Part shown: positions 48,500-60,189 of the stretch, in pieces | Layout: each line of letters opens with the position of its first letter | How positions within the stretch are numbered: the stretch's first letter is position 1 | Source of the DNA: Torreya grandis | Lineage: Eukaryota > Streptophyta > Pinopsida > Cupressales > Taxaceae | DNA length: 64,000 nucleotides | NCBI GenBank assembly: GCA_037957365.1 | Contig: JARHVA010000592.1 | Location: 4,310,001-4,374,000, forward strand | Direction of reading: 5' to 3' | Translations under genes and position numbers: made by a program | Notes under the pieces: generated by a model | What the model was told of the DNA's origin: nothing | Seen by the model: the letters and a program-made list of their open reading frames with translations, nothing else | Database searches by the model: none

Positions 48500-49342
48500 T
48501 TGGAATATGAAAATTCTTGTATACCTAAACTTTTTTTTGTTGATATTTTAATTTCAAATTATCATAACTCTCTTAATAATTCAAAACCTCATAGTCCTAT
48601 TTACTACCCAACACCTTCTCAACCAATTGAATCTCCTCCTAGGACTGATCCCACAAGTCCACCTCACTCGCCTCCTCATATCTCTTTACCATTTGATCTT
48701 GAACCCACCATGAACCATGTTATGAGGCGTAGGGATCAAGATGAGAATGAAATTCTTACATTAATGATTCTCCTTTTTTGTCCTCTTAACTTTGATGAAA
48801 TGTGAGGTCATCCCAATAAAGTTATAAATGAATTAAGGAACCACCTTCTTGAGTTTCAGGGGAATAATGGAGTGACTAGTGATCAACATTTGAGGGCTTT
48901 TCACATTATCATTAAAGATTATGAAATTGAGAAATAAGATGATTTCATTAAACTTTGTGTGCACACACACAAAGAATATTCTCATGAGTGGTTCAATTCC
49001 CTTCCCCATGGATGCATTGATTCATGGGAAGAAATGAAGAATGTTTTCAAAATTTAGTATGGTGATAGAATTGATCCTAGGTTCCTTCTTTTTTAATTTA
49101 AGAACATAAATAAGAACCATAATTAGTGTGTGTAGGACTTCAATGCGAGGTTCAATAAGACTATGACAAGGCTACCTAAAAATATTAGACCTTGTGATAA
49201 AACATGCTTGATTCATTATTGTGATGCTTTTGGTAAGAAGGATAAATATTTCTTAAGGGACAAGGCTCCTACAAACATAAGGTTGGCATTTAACATGGCT
49301 ATCCAAATTGAGAACAATGTAAAGGTTATGGGTTAACCTTTG
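48500..49342 (+). pseudogene. Tat gag, internal 3, cut by element F
   Basis: The best N-terminal gag of the window: an open proline-rich start at 48500-48805 (PTPSQPIESPPRTDP, SPPHSPPHISLPFDLEP, MRRRDQDENE), then the gag core with stops (HEWFNSLPHGCIDSWEEMKNVFK near 48985; FNARFNKTMTRLP near 49140; APTNIRLAFNMAIQI near 49266). It stops inside the phrase GKPLN at CTTTG, where element F begins. The remainder of this internal region should lie beyond the window. Confidence 0.85.
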
Positions 49343-50730
49343 TGTTAGTGTGAAAACTTGCAATTAATAATTTGTGCCCCTTTCTAAAATATTAGTGCAT
49401 GAATATATAGCCATTGCATCACATTTTCATGTGTTCACCCAAATTAAAAATGCATCTCTTAATTTATGAGGACCCTATGAAAAGTTGGTTTCTATTAACA
49501 TTTTTAGTATTCATGTTTTAGTTACATTGTAGGATTTATGCTAAATAAGGAGCTTGATAAAATTCTCAATGTTGATTGCAAGTTTGTAATATTGTAAATT
49601 TCAGTTGGGGTGAAAAGGTTTGCAGGAATATATGGTGAAGAAACAAGTTTCAAAAAGCAATTGTGAAATTTTCAATATGCTTTCTGAGCTCCTATTCTAG
49701 GTGGACAATCTTGGTAGAATTATGCATGCAAAGTGCAAGTTTGAGATTGTTAATGAATCCCCTAAACCTATAGTGACAAATATAAAATAAATGGAAATTG
49801 TAAATAGATTCATTTGGGGTCTATTCACAAGCTTATTACACTTTTGTGTCTAAGGTCTTCAGGGTTTGGTATGTAATAACAGTCATTCGAGGTTGTGTTT
49901 CAATTAAATATTTCTACCATGTTTTGGAGTCATGTGCACTTTGAAGGGCTTGGCCTTCTATTATTTTTAGCACAAGTTTGACATTTCAAAAACTTTGTGC
50001 TTTAGAAATTCTTAAGTTCAAAATTTATTCATTGAACATTTTGTTCATAACTTCTTCATTGGCTTTTATAGTCAAAAAATTTGTTCAGGATTTTGTTCAT
50101 TAGACATTTTATTTGAAACTCCTTCATCAAATTTTGTTGATAAGGATAACTCTTCATAAATTATGTTCAGAGTTTCCCTTGTTTCAAAGGATTTATTTGT
50201 CATAATTTAATTTTGGGGTTTATCTTCGGAGCCTTCAATTCATGAGAGTTAGTTTTTTAGTTTACAAGATTTATCCTAGAGTGTGTAAAGTGTCATCTCA
50301 TTTCTTGAGCCAATAATTCAAGGTCAACATGGGACACATAAATTCAAACAAAACTTAGTAGAGATTTCAAATCCAATTATAATTTTGCATTATTACAACT
50401 TGTAAATTGCTTATTAGTCTCCCAGGCCCATAGACTTAAGAAACATATCAAATGTTTAAAATTTTATGCCATGTTCCTTTAATTGGTCAAATGACAACTT
50501 GAAGGAGATTAATGTTCCAGGTGTTATATATGAATAATGCTAAAATCCAAATAATAATAATAATAATAGCTAGAAAGGGTATTGGGTAGAGTTCTAAAAA
50601 ATGTGAACCAAGGTTTATATGTTCATCATGGTGAAAACATTTTGTAAGGGAAATCAATACCTGGAGTGGTTGTGTGTGCCTTAAATGCCTAGATTGAGAA
50701 GGTTTCTTGGTCTAAACAAATTTTTGTGGC

Positions 50731-51075
50731 TTGTTGGTTTGTATGAAAAGGAAAAAACAACCATACACTATGAAAACATCTATTTTCTATAGTTCAAAGT
50801 CCATTCAAAGTCATCATTTGTTTAAGAATGTTATAAAATATTTACAAATTGAAATGGAATGTATATCTCAATCAACTTTTGAAGGTTCTTTGCCAAAAAA
50901 TAGAGAGAATTTACTAGATGTGGATGATGTGGGTATAATCGCTTTGCATTATGCTACCATATGTGATAATGATTATCAAACAAATGAAACATTTCATCTA
51001 ATGTTAAAAAATTTCCAAGCCAATAACACACTAAAATCCATGTGTGATGTGAATAAATACAACTCTCTATGTTGA
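50731..51075 (+). pseudogene. Ankyrin-like coding fragment in LTR E
   Basis: An open stretch of about 114 codons. LLDVDDVGIIALHYATICDND, an N-x-x-x-x-x-M-L-K helix and a following CDVNKY have the spacing of an ankyrin repeat (D-x-x-G-x-x-A-L-H-Y-A, then the start of the next unit). LTR G has a matching frame at 63040-63372. Ankyrin repeats bind proteins, but which host gene this came from is unclear. After the stop, remnants such as DNIGEYLSI and DDLIDS (about 51190-51260) may be its continuation. It lies in U3, in element orientation. Confidence 0.5.
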
Positions 51076-51774
51076 TTGATTTAAATGTAAATACTTGTCT
51101 TTTGAAGTTTTTGAAGATTTTGTCGATATAAAAGAAACTAATGGTTGAGGCCCTCTCTATGATGTAGTTTAAGGAGAGGACGATCATGGGGATAACATTG
51201 GTGAATACATAAGTATTATTAGTGCCAAAGGGATCTCCCTTGATGATTTGATAGATAGTATAGGTTTTCCATTTCTAGGAATGGTTTTCTCTAGATATTT
51301 ATTTGGTGATTAACAATAAAAAGAGATGTTAGATTTGTAGTTTTATGAATAGTTATTATGAATTACGCTACCATATGTGATAATGATTATCAAAAAAATG
51401 AAACATTTCATCTAATGTTAAAAAATTTCAAAGCCAATAACACACTAAAATCCATGTGTGATGCAAATAAATACAACTCTCTATGTTGATTGCTTTAAAT
51501 GTAAATACTTGTCTTTTGAATTTTTTGAAGATTTTGTCAATATAAAAGAAACTAATGGTTGAGGCCCTCTCTATGATGTAGTTCAAGGAGAGGATGATCA
51601 TGGGGATAACATTGGTGAATACCTAAGTATTATTAGTGCCAAAGGGATCTCCCTTGATGATTTGATAGATAGTACATGTTTTCCATTTCTAGGAATCGTT
51701 TTCTCTAGATATTTCTTTGGTGATTAACAATAAAAAGAGATGTTAGATTTGTAGTTTTATGAATGGTTATTATA
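50947..51774 (+). repeat. 414-bp tandem duplication in LTR E
   Basis: The segment 50947-51360 is repeated at 51361-51774 with only a few differences. Its length is 138 codons exactly, so it would keep a coding frame. It covers the ankyrin-like motif and the DNIGEYLSI region. LTR G has one copy. Confidence 0.9.
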
Positions 51775-52399
51775 AGATCAGAAAGATAAGTAGTTTCATT
51801 ATGGAATGGAGTCAAATCCATTTCAATTTTCAAACTTACAATCACTTTATGAGGCCCAGACATCTAAAAATCATGTGAATGATTCAAATATTAAGAATAA
51901 TGTCAGTACCCTAAAGGACACAATGAATAACCAATATATTACATCCGAACATAGATAAGAAGGAAATAATGGATAAATAAAGGGTTGGATTCTAAGAATA
52001 TCTTCTACACGTCATATTTCTACTTGAAGAAAAGTCAACTCAAATGGAGGTTTGTAGGAGATTTCAAAGGAGGATGCAATTTTGCATTTTTGCAAATGTG
52101 CAATTTTTGAATTATAAGATAATATCTACCACCAACCATTCAACATGTAGTCAAAATTCAAATTGGAAGTTTTCAAGCCAATTACAACTTAACATTTTTG
52201 TAAATTACAAATTGTTAAAAAGTTCCCAAGTTCTGCATGAGGTAAAATTAGGTAAAATAATGCACTTAAACATTATAAATTTTGGCAGCAACCTTAAAAA
52301 GGGTCAAAGGAAAAATTGAAAAAGGAAAAAAGGCACATTGAAGGAGAAAACAATAGAAGGTAAAATGAATTAAGTATTACATTTTCTAATAGTTTTCTT

Positions 52400-52805
52400 G
52401 TGTCAAATATCTTCATCGAAGAGAAGTGTTGCAGGGTTTGTGAGGCCAAAGTGGGACATCCTAAGAAGATCTCTCAAATATCCATAGATCCGTATTTGCT
52501 TTTATCAAAGTTGGAGTATTCCAATGAAATAATTACAAATCATGGAGCATTATTTAACATGCAAAAGATGAAGGACAATTGTCCAGAAGTTTCTAGATAT
52601 GCAAATGATTAGTTTAAGGCATGACCATGTGGTTACACAAGAAGACAAGAAGTTTGTTTGGTGCCCATTAGAATATTCTCCCTCAATCCCAAATGCAATG
52701 GATTTCCATCCAAGGAGATCAAGGATTTGTTTTAAATATCATCATGACAAGGATACACAGTTACCCAAATCATTCCCTTGTAAGAGCAAGAACTTCTTGG
52801 TATGA
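52400..52805 (+). pseudogene. Unidentified protein-like segment in the shared right LTR
   Basis: Two overlapping open frames (52400-52612 and 52599-52805) read CCRVCEAKVGHPKK, LLLSKLEYSNEIITNHGALF, CPEVSRYAND and then KKFVWCPLEYSPSIPNAMDF. The first part is recoverable at the same place in LTRs A (13091), B (27630) and D (46075) as VCEA-VGH, LEYSNAIMT and CPQVS. Conservation of residues across copies that differ in their breaks suggests a coding origin. I do not recognise the family. Confidence 0.35.
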
Positions 52806-52861
52806 CAAAGGGTGTATTCTAGCTAAAGCATATTCCCAGAGTATTTTGGGTGAGAAATTTG

Positions 52862-52870
52862 TATAAAAAG
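52862..52870 (+). promoter_or_regulatory. TATA-like box of LTR E
   Basis: TATAAAAAG, the best form of the box shared by LTRs A, B, D and E, followed by AGGG. Likely start of transcription of element F a few tens of bases downstream. Confidence 0.6.
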
Positions 52871-54102
52871 AGGGCTTGTGCTATTTTTAAAAGTTGTTAT
52901 TGGTTTTTCTAGGTCTTACTTTATTTCAAATTTTTGGGATCCTTGTTGTGTGTATTTTTTCTCTCTTTCCAAGGTGGTTGTAGATGTACAAACATTATCA
53001 AGCTCCGAGAGCATTGTATATGTCTCCCGTATTTAAGAGTAGACTCACCATGCTTCTCCCCATGTTAACATTTTGAAACACTGATGTATGTAAATGGAAA
53101 ATAGTTATTATTTCTTATATATTTTGTCATTGAAATGCAAAAATATGTTTTACATCCTCTATTGATTGGATATTTGGTTTTATGCTTAGTAATGGTAATT
53201 ATTTTGTGCATAGTTCTAGGTTATAAACCCCTTTATGCATTGTGATTTGGAAATGTGTTGTTGATAACCTTTTAAGGACATCATGGGTTTATGGATTTGA
53301 TAGGAGAAAGAATTTGAATCTCTACTTGCAGTTTATGCTATATGGCTTCAAAGATCATTTGAATATTTGTATTGTATTAGCACTAATGGATGCACTCATT
53401 ATTGATAATTTCCTTAGCTTATTTTTTAATCTTATATAGTTTTTTCAATGAATGATTTCATTCCTATTGAAAGAATTCATTGTGTTTGAAATCCATCACA
53501 CCACTCTTTTATATATACCTAACTCATCCTACCTATCCAACCTTGCAAATAATACACCATGTTGACTCTTATGAGTATTATTTACCTACAGAAGAATAAA
53601 TGCTTCATATATAAAATTTATTTGTGTTTCTTTCTTTGAATCCCAGCATTGCAATCTCCCATTTGACCTTGAGTTGTTGAAAATTTATTTCAAAATGAAG
53701 GTTGTAATCACATTCTTATCTATCTTCAATAGCTTGTGTATGGCCTAGAGCATTTATTAATCCTATGTGACATCCCTTCTCGAATGGAGTGAACAATCAT
53801 GGTTATACCTTGGTCATATTTGTGTTTGTGTGTGCCAATAATACCCATGGAGATTGAACTATAGTATTCATCCATTAGAGCAAGCTACCCCTTAGTTCCT
53901 CTAACCTTAGTTTAGCTATAGCTAGAAGTAGTACGGAGCTAACCATACCCTCCATCGGTGTCTTCCAATCATTATCTACACTTAATCCATCTTGATGATA
54001 AACCCTTTCCTAATAATAACAACACAATTATGGGTTTACCATCCATGTTTACCATTTTTCACAAGTGTGCAAAGCTAAGTGCATGAGGTTTAGAATTGGG
54101 AA

Positions 54103-54740
54103 CCAACACTTCACTAGCACCATTGTTAGGGACTTCTGTGGCACATATGTTATGAGGGACTCTTGCATAAGGTTGTATTTGTTAATATTCAAAAGTTTTA
54201 TGTTAAGATAGATTTGATGCATTAGCCTTAGTTGTGTAATTTCAAACAAATTTTATTCATATTATCTCATGTGTTTGAAATTTGAGGTTATTTGAGTGTG
54301 GTTTACTACTTTGGGCCATCAATTATGTAAAACTTCACTAACACTATTGATAGGGACATTTGTGGCAATTGTGTTGCTAAGGACTATTATAGAGGGATAT
54401 ATTTATTAATATTTTCAAGTTCTATTTCAAGAAATATTTGATGCATTAACCTTAGCTACATATTTTTAGACAATGTTTATTCATATTATCTCATATGTTT
54501 AAATTTTGAGGTTATTTGAGTGTGTTTTAATACTTTGGACCATCAACACCACAACACTTCATAGGTGCAATTACCAAGGATTAAACATCAAGCCTTGGAA
54601 CTTGTGTTGTCTATGACTATTGTAGAGAGATATCATTAATTCAAGTTTTAAATTTATCTGCATATCTTTGTGTTGATTTGGCTATCTTGGCCATCAATGC
54701 CACAACACTTCACTAGCATTGTTACCTGGGAGAAGATACC
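54103..54740 (+). repeat. Degenerate repeat of about 225 bp near the end of LTR E
   Basis: Successive starts at about 54103, 54329, 54552 and 54706 with the phrase ACTTCACTAGCACCATTG or variants. The other LTRs have one such unit (near 14795-15050), bounded by short direct repeats that could have seeded the expansion. Confidence 0.6.
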
Positions 54741-54940
54741 TTTGCACTTGTTTTGGTATAATATTTATTATAAAGGAATGTTAGCTTGTTCATGTTGGAA
54801 AGTGATTTTCCCTTTTGGATGTGAATTTGGATTTTCAATGTCTTTGCTTTCATATCTCATCATTGACTTAAAAAAAAGTATAATTTTAGTATGTATCAAA
54901 CATATTGATAATTTGTTATATTCTAGAAGTTTTCTTCTAG

Positions 54941-54950
54941 TGGGGACTCC
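54941..54950 (+). other. Candidate primer binding site of element F
   Basis: TGGGGACTCC after TTCTTCTAG. One base differs from TGGCGACTCC, the arginine-tRNA type of site. Confidence 0.55.
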
Positions 54951-55129
54951 AACATTGTATCTGGTTTCAAGAAAGATCAATGCCCATTTTGATTATACCT
55001 TAAATTCAACTTTCAGTGGACTCTTATTTTCAAATCTGAAAGGACTGAGATCATCCTTCAAAGGTGACTCATAAAGCTAACTTGTCTTACCCTTAAGTGT
55101 TCATCAAATAAGAAGGAGATAAGTTTGGA

Positions 55130-57157
55130 GACCAATTAAAGGACAAATCTTAGCAACAAAAGAGACTTTTGACTATCAAGATTTTGGTACAACTGAACTC
55201 TTATTTGTTGAAATTCCTTTAATTAAAGATTATCATAGTCCTCCTGATCATTCAAAACCTTATAGTCCAATTTATTACCTAATACCTTTTCAACTAGCTA
55301 AATATCCTCTTAGATTTTATCCACCATTTCCACCTTAATCACCCCCTCATATCCCTTTGCCATTTGATCTTAAACCCACCATTGAATGAGTCATGATGGA
55401 TTGGGATTAGGATGATAATGAGTATCCTACATTCAAGATTCCCAAATTTAGACTAATCAACTTTGATGAAATGGAGAAATATCCTAATGAAGTTCCAAAT
55501 TAAGTAAGGAACTACCTTCCTAAGTTTTAAGTGAATACTGCAGTGACTAGTGATCAACATTTGAGGGCTTTCACATTATCACTGAAGATTATGAGGTTGA
55601 GCATGAGGACATTTACATTAATCTATTTGTGCACACACTAGAAGAAGATGCACATGAATGGTTCAATTCACATCCCCATAGATGCATTGATTCATGAGAA
55701 GAAATGAAAAATGTTTTCAAAATGCAATATGGTGATAGAATTGATCCTAGGTTCCTTCTTACTGAATTTGAAAACATTAATAAGAACCCTAATGAGTGTG
55801 TGTAGGATATTAACACAAGGTTCTAAAATACTATGATGAGACTACATGAAAATATTAGGCCAAGTGATACAACATGCTTGATTAAATATTTTGATGCCTT
55901 TGATAAGAAGGTGATGTATTACTTTAGGGATAAGGCTCACACAAATTTGAGGTTGGAATTCAATACTACCATCCAAATTAAAGATAACATAAAGGTTGTG
56001 GGTAAACCTTTGAATAAGTGGACTGATGTAAAGTTAGGTAATCCTAAAAACACTTAGTCTACCAAGACATCCAACCTTGAGGAAACAGTGAAAACCTTGG
56101 CCTCCACTATCAAGGAAATGTTATACAAGATGGCTAGGTCTAAGAAGGGGCTGCCTCATGGGTCTACATGTTAGGGGAGAACTCAAAATTAGAATCAAGC
56201 ACAAGGGAGTTCCCCTTTACACATTACAAATAATAATAGAGGAAAGAGGCCTGCTCATGATGAAATAAATGACAAAAATTAGAATAGAGGAATTAGAAAG
56301 GAAGTACATGATCCATTGACTACAAAAGTAAACACTATAGGTTATGATATTGACATTGATTGGTGTGATAAATGCTTCCTTCCACATCCTCCTTATGATA
56401 CTACTCAAAGAATTGATGAAGAGTAGAGGAACCTAAGTTTGCATCTAAAGATGATGAGGTTCTGATGATTTATTGTCAAGCATCCAAAAGTAAGTTATTT
56501 GCCTCCATGGAATTGTTGAGTGTTACCACTATTGATCAGTTTTGGAGCACAATACAAAAGGTATATGTCCTAATTTCTAAATTTGTTTGTGATGTTAACA
56601 TGACACAAGTATATGAATTACCAAATCATGATTTCAAAATTTTAAGATCAATGATGGTTAATAAATATGATTGGGGGATTCCTTTAGTTGAAGACAAGTA
56701 GTTTCTAATTAATGCATTAGTTGCCCAAGAGAAAGAGTATAGTTTAAAAAGTAGGCAAGAAGGTGTTTCTCTTCAAGAGACTACTCCTATAAATCTAATG
56801 AAAGAGGATGTAAGTAAGGAAGTTAAAAAAATTAAAGATGTCCCTATTCCATCTAATATATCACCTATTTCCCAAATTTTTAAACAAATAGGTGCTCCAT
56901 CCAAGAATAGAGAACCATTATTATCTAGTATTCCTAAGGCTGCAAGTGATATAAGACAAAATCCACCTTTGAAAACTACTATTAAGAATGCTAATTAATT
57001 CTAGCCTATTCCACCTATGAATTTGAGTGACCATATTCTTATCGAATGTGTTATAACCCTTCCTCAAAATATGCCCCTTATTCAGTACAACATGTGTGAT
57101 ATGGCTCAAGTGTTGAGTCAGCTGAAAATCACCATACGACTTGTTGATTTATTGTAA
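55130..57157 (+). pseudogene. Element F gag
   Basis: Follows a leader of about 190 bases. A proline-rich start (about 55280-55400), the gag core (HEWFNSHPHRCID near 55655; MRLHENIRPSDTTCLIKYFDAFDKK open from 55833), KTLASTIKEM (about 56093), an acidic region, then a basic tail (SKEVKKIKDVPIP, open 56798-56998), and the ending RLVDLL plus stop (57155). Several frameshifts and stops. It is the same protein as in internals 1-3. Confidence 0.85.
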
Positions 57158-57184
57158 ATACTTAAACATAAGAAGATGGCATTT

Positions 57185-57815
57185 GAATATTTGGAATTTG
57201 GTGAGAGTATAGTTTTAAATGATATGACTTCACCCCATATACTCTTGGATAATGATGAATAATATGATGAGGTCGTAGAATTGGCCCTAGAAATTTATTT
57301 GCAAAATGCATTAGAAGAAAGTGTACTCAATGTGGATATATTTTACACAACCCTAATGATCAATGGCTTAATTATTCACAACTACATGTTTGATTCCATA
57401 TCCTCTTACAATGTGATGCTCATGGGTGTCCTAAATTATCTTGGAGTAAAAATCACATCTCTCTTTGGCAAGTGCTATGTCATGGCATCATAAGAGGTGC
57501 CATTTATTGGACAAGTCAAAGGGTTGGTAGTGTAGCTGGTAGTTCATCCAGGTAAATTTTTTAATATGGATATGATAGTTATGGACTTCCCACGTAAGTG
57601 GTGGATGCTTCAATTATGAAAATGGGCAACTATCATGGGTCAAAGTGTACAAACAGACCTTTCTTATACAACCATTCCTTTGGAGGGTAATATAGTTAAA
57701 CTTCATTGAGAGCCTAAGATGTTGAATATACTTGAAGATACGAAAAGAGCTCTAAATGAGTTGTTGTATACTTATGTGAAGCTGGGTAGCTTTATGGAGA
57801 ATTTGGATGTTATTG
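57185..57815 (+). pseudogene. Element F protease
   Basis: An open part at 57281-57493 has YTTLMINGLIIHNYMFDSISSYNVML; the catalytic D-S-G reads DSI, so it is inactive. Downstream protease remnants include QTDLSYTTIPLEG (about 57650) and LYTYVKLGSFMENLDV (about 57765). Confidence 0.8.
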
Positions 57816-57829
57816 AATAGCTAGTTGTT

Positions 57830-58260
57830 CTTAATGTTGGACTTGACAAAGAAAATAGTGAATTTTAGAAAACATATTTTGATGAAGCTAGCTCCAATCT
57901 TGAAAATGGAGTTGGGGTTGTTTTATATGCCCCCAATGGGAAATATTTTAAGTTTTCTTTCCAGCCATCCTTTGAGTGCACAAATAATATTTCTAAGTAT
58001 GAAGCACTCTTAATTGGTTTGTGAATTTCTTGAAAACATGGAATTACAAGTTTGATTATAAAGGGTGATTCAAAGCTAGTGGTTAAGCAGGTCTACAATG
58101 CTTATGCTACCAAAAACAAAAGGTTGAAACAATATAGGAATGTTGTATGAGATTTTTTATAATTATTTGATGCTTTCAACATCTATTATCATGATACAAG
58201 TTTCAATTAATAAGTTGATAGACTTGTAGGGTTAAGTGCTTAATTTGAAATTGAAAATAT
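57830..58260 (+). pseudogene. Element F archaeal-type RNase H, upstream of RT
   Basis: Remnants read YFDEASSNLENGVGVVLYAP, FECTNNISKYEALLIGL, then after a break IIKGDSKLVVKQVYNAY, KNKRLKQYRN. The D in FDEAS, E in KYEAL and D in GDSKL are the acidic positions of an RNase H, so the catalytic set is largely kept although the frame is broken. Tat elements are known to have gained such a second RNase H. A poorly coding linker to RT runs 58260-58700. The first deletion of the non-autonomous copies starts inside this domain, after YEA. Confidence 0.75.
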
Positions 58261-58699
58261 GAACCTTCATTATAGTATCAGGTAGAGGTGTTGGTTAGGC
58301 CTTCAATCCTAGAAAATATTCATCATTGGCAAATTTTTGATGATGATGATCAGATTAGAAGGTTTCTAAACTACAAAGGAAAATTTCAAGATCAACTTAT
58401 AGATTTTGATACCATGGTCTAGATTTGTGATGGGAAAGAGACCTTGTTTAGGAAAGATGTTATTCAGCTATAGACAAATAGTCTCCCTAGGGGATTGGTG
58501 AGTTTATAGGCATCTTCCAATGCAATAGATAGAATTAAAACTCAAAACTTATTTATCTCAAAAGATGTAATTGAATGTAATTTGGGTTATAATGAACATC
58601 CAAGAAAGGTTTGGATGGGTACTCATTTAAGTGCATCTAAAAACCAAGTATACATGTGGCTACTAAAAAACTACCAGGACTATTTAGCTTGGTCTTATT

Positions 58700-59470
58700 A
58701 TGAGCTGAAAGCATATAGGGAAGATTTTTTTTAACATGTCATCCCATTACATCCTAACATCAAGCCTTTAAGGTAGAAACAAATGCCTATTAACCCCATC
58801 TTGGCCACTAAGATGTGGGATGAGTTAAAGAAGCTAAGAGATAGTAGAATTATTCAATCCATTACTTGTTTGTCAAGGGTGAACTTCGTCCCTATATGAA
58901 ATAAAAATGGTGACATATGCTTGTGATTGGATTACTTATATTTAAACAAAGATTATTTGAAAGACAACTACCCCTGCCTAATGTGGATAACCTAATTCAA
59001 AGTGTTATATGATCATAAATGTTATCCACTTTAGATGGTTTCTAGGGTATAACCAGGTTATGTTAAAATAATCTAAGAGAACCAAGACTACATTTACAAT
59101 GCCTTGGGGAATATATATTTATATTAGTATGCCTTTTAGGTTGATGAATGCCTATGCAACATTTCAGTGAGCTATGGACATTGCATTTGAAGGGGTAACC
59201 AATAAGTTCATTTCTATGTAGTAGTATGATATTATTATGTATTCCAAGAATAGAAAACAAGATTTGGAACATCTAGAGAAAGTTTTCATTAGATGCAAGG
59301 AGTTCAAAATTTAACTTAATCCTAAGAAATTTCACTTTGAAGTACAAAAGGCTAAGTTGTTGGGACATATAGTGTCTAAGGATGGTGTCATGATTGATCA
59401 TGAAAGAGTGGAATCCATTGATAAAGTGGCTATCCCATAGTCCAAGAAAGGAATTCAATCCTTCTTTGTT
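58700..59470 (+). pseudogene. Element F reverse transcriptase
   Basis: Reads AYREDFF-HVIPLHPNIKPLR, MPINPILATKMWDELKKL (about 58780-58840), then a poorly kept catalytic core to about 59200, MYSKNRKQDLEHLEKVFIRC and LNPKKFHFEVQKAKLLGHIVSKDGVMID (about 59236-59400). The place of the catalytic YxDD reads stop-Y-D-I, so one aspartate is lost. Many stops. It is cut out almost entirely in internals 1 and 2. Confidence 0.85.
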
Positions 59471-59479
59471 AAAATCAAT

Positions 59480-60010
59480 TTCATTAGAAGGTTTTTGTCT
59501 AATTTTATAGAGATCACTCTACCTATCACACCCATTTTAAAGAAGCACCAAACCATCAAGTGGATGGAGAAGGCATTGCAATCATTTAATGACATCAAGG
59601 GAGATTTAAAGTCTGACCATGTCTTGGCTATCCCTGATTATACTAAGGAGTTTCAAATATTTTCTTTTGTATCCCATAATACTATAGTTATTGTCTCGTT
59701 ACAAAAGAATGATTTTAGTCACAAATAACCCATAGTTTTCTTTAGTAAAGCTATGCAAGGGTCTCAACTAAATTATACCATCATGGAAAAATATTCTTTC
59801 TCTCTCTTATATCCTATTAAAACATTTAGAGCTTATATTATGAGTTCAAAGATTGTTGCATACATCCCACATATAATGGTCAAAGACATGTTAACTCAAA
59901 TTGAAGCATCAAGCAAGAGATGAAGGTGGGTCAACAAGTTATAAGAGTATAACATGTATATTTAGACCACCAAGCTAGTGAGAGGGATGGGTCTAGCCAA
60001 ACTCATGGTT
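59480..60010 (+). pseudogene. Element F degenerate (original) RNase H
   Basis: Open at 59495-59728 (TPILKKHQTIKWMEKALQSFNDIKGDLKSD, VLAIPDYTKEFQIFSFVS), then VFFSKAMQGSQLNYTIMEK and LVRGMGLAKLMV. The position of the first catalytic aspartate is occupied by FSFVS, as I recall for Tat elements whose original RNase H has become structural after gain of the second one. Confidence 0.75.
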
Positions 60011-60189
60011 AAGACTAATTTACAAACTATTGAGGTAAAAATTATTATTATTAATGTTGATGAATCTTTGGATAAAATTAAGATCTCTCCATGTTATAAA
60101 TACATTGTTTACTATTTTCAAAATCTTAATTATCAACCTGACTTGGACAAGATTTAAATAAGAACTCTTAAACTTGTTTCCCAAAAGTA

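Larger units (their letters stand above)
3954..49342 (+). mobile_element. Tandem array of a Tat-type Ty3/gypsy element
   Basis: Three internal regions alternate with related LTRs on the plus strand: LTR A (3954), internal 1 (15260), LTR B (24155), internal 2 (36444), LTR C (40070), LTR D (42459) and internal 3 (48285, cut at 49342). Each LTR begins TGTTAG or a one- or two-base variant after the same 3' UTR, and each internal region starts with a TGGNGACTC-like primer site followed by gag. Internals 1 and 2 share two deletions that remove most of the polymerase, so the array is of a non-autonomous subfamily. LTR-internal-LTR-internal order is what unequal recombination between LTRs produces. 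Copia 1, a Reina-like element and copia 2 are nested inside. Confidence 0.8.
49343..54940 (+). repeat. LTR E, 5' LTR of element F (ankyrin type)
   Basis: About 5.6 kb starting TGTTAGTGTG. The first 200-250 bases match LTRs A-D, then the sequence differs, and from about 52050 (GGAGATTTCAAAGGAGGATG) it matches them again to the primer site. The different middle carries an ankyrin-like coding fragment in place of VPS4 and the RAD9-like segment. It also contains a 414-bp tandem duplication (50947-51774), an (AAT)n run at about 50549-50567, TATA-like GTATAAAAAGAGGG (52861-52874) and a degenerate repeat of about 225 bp (54103-54740). Confidence 0.8.
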
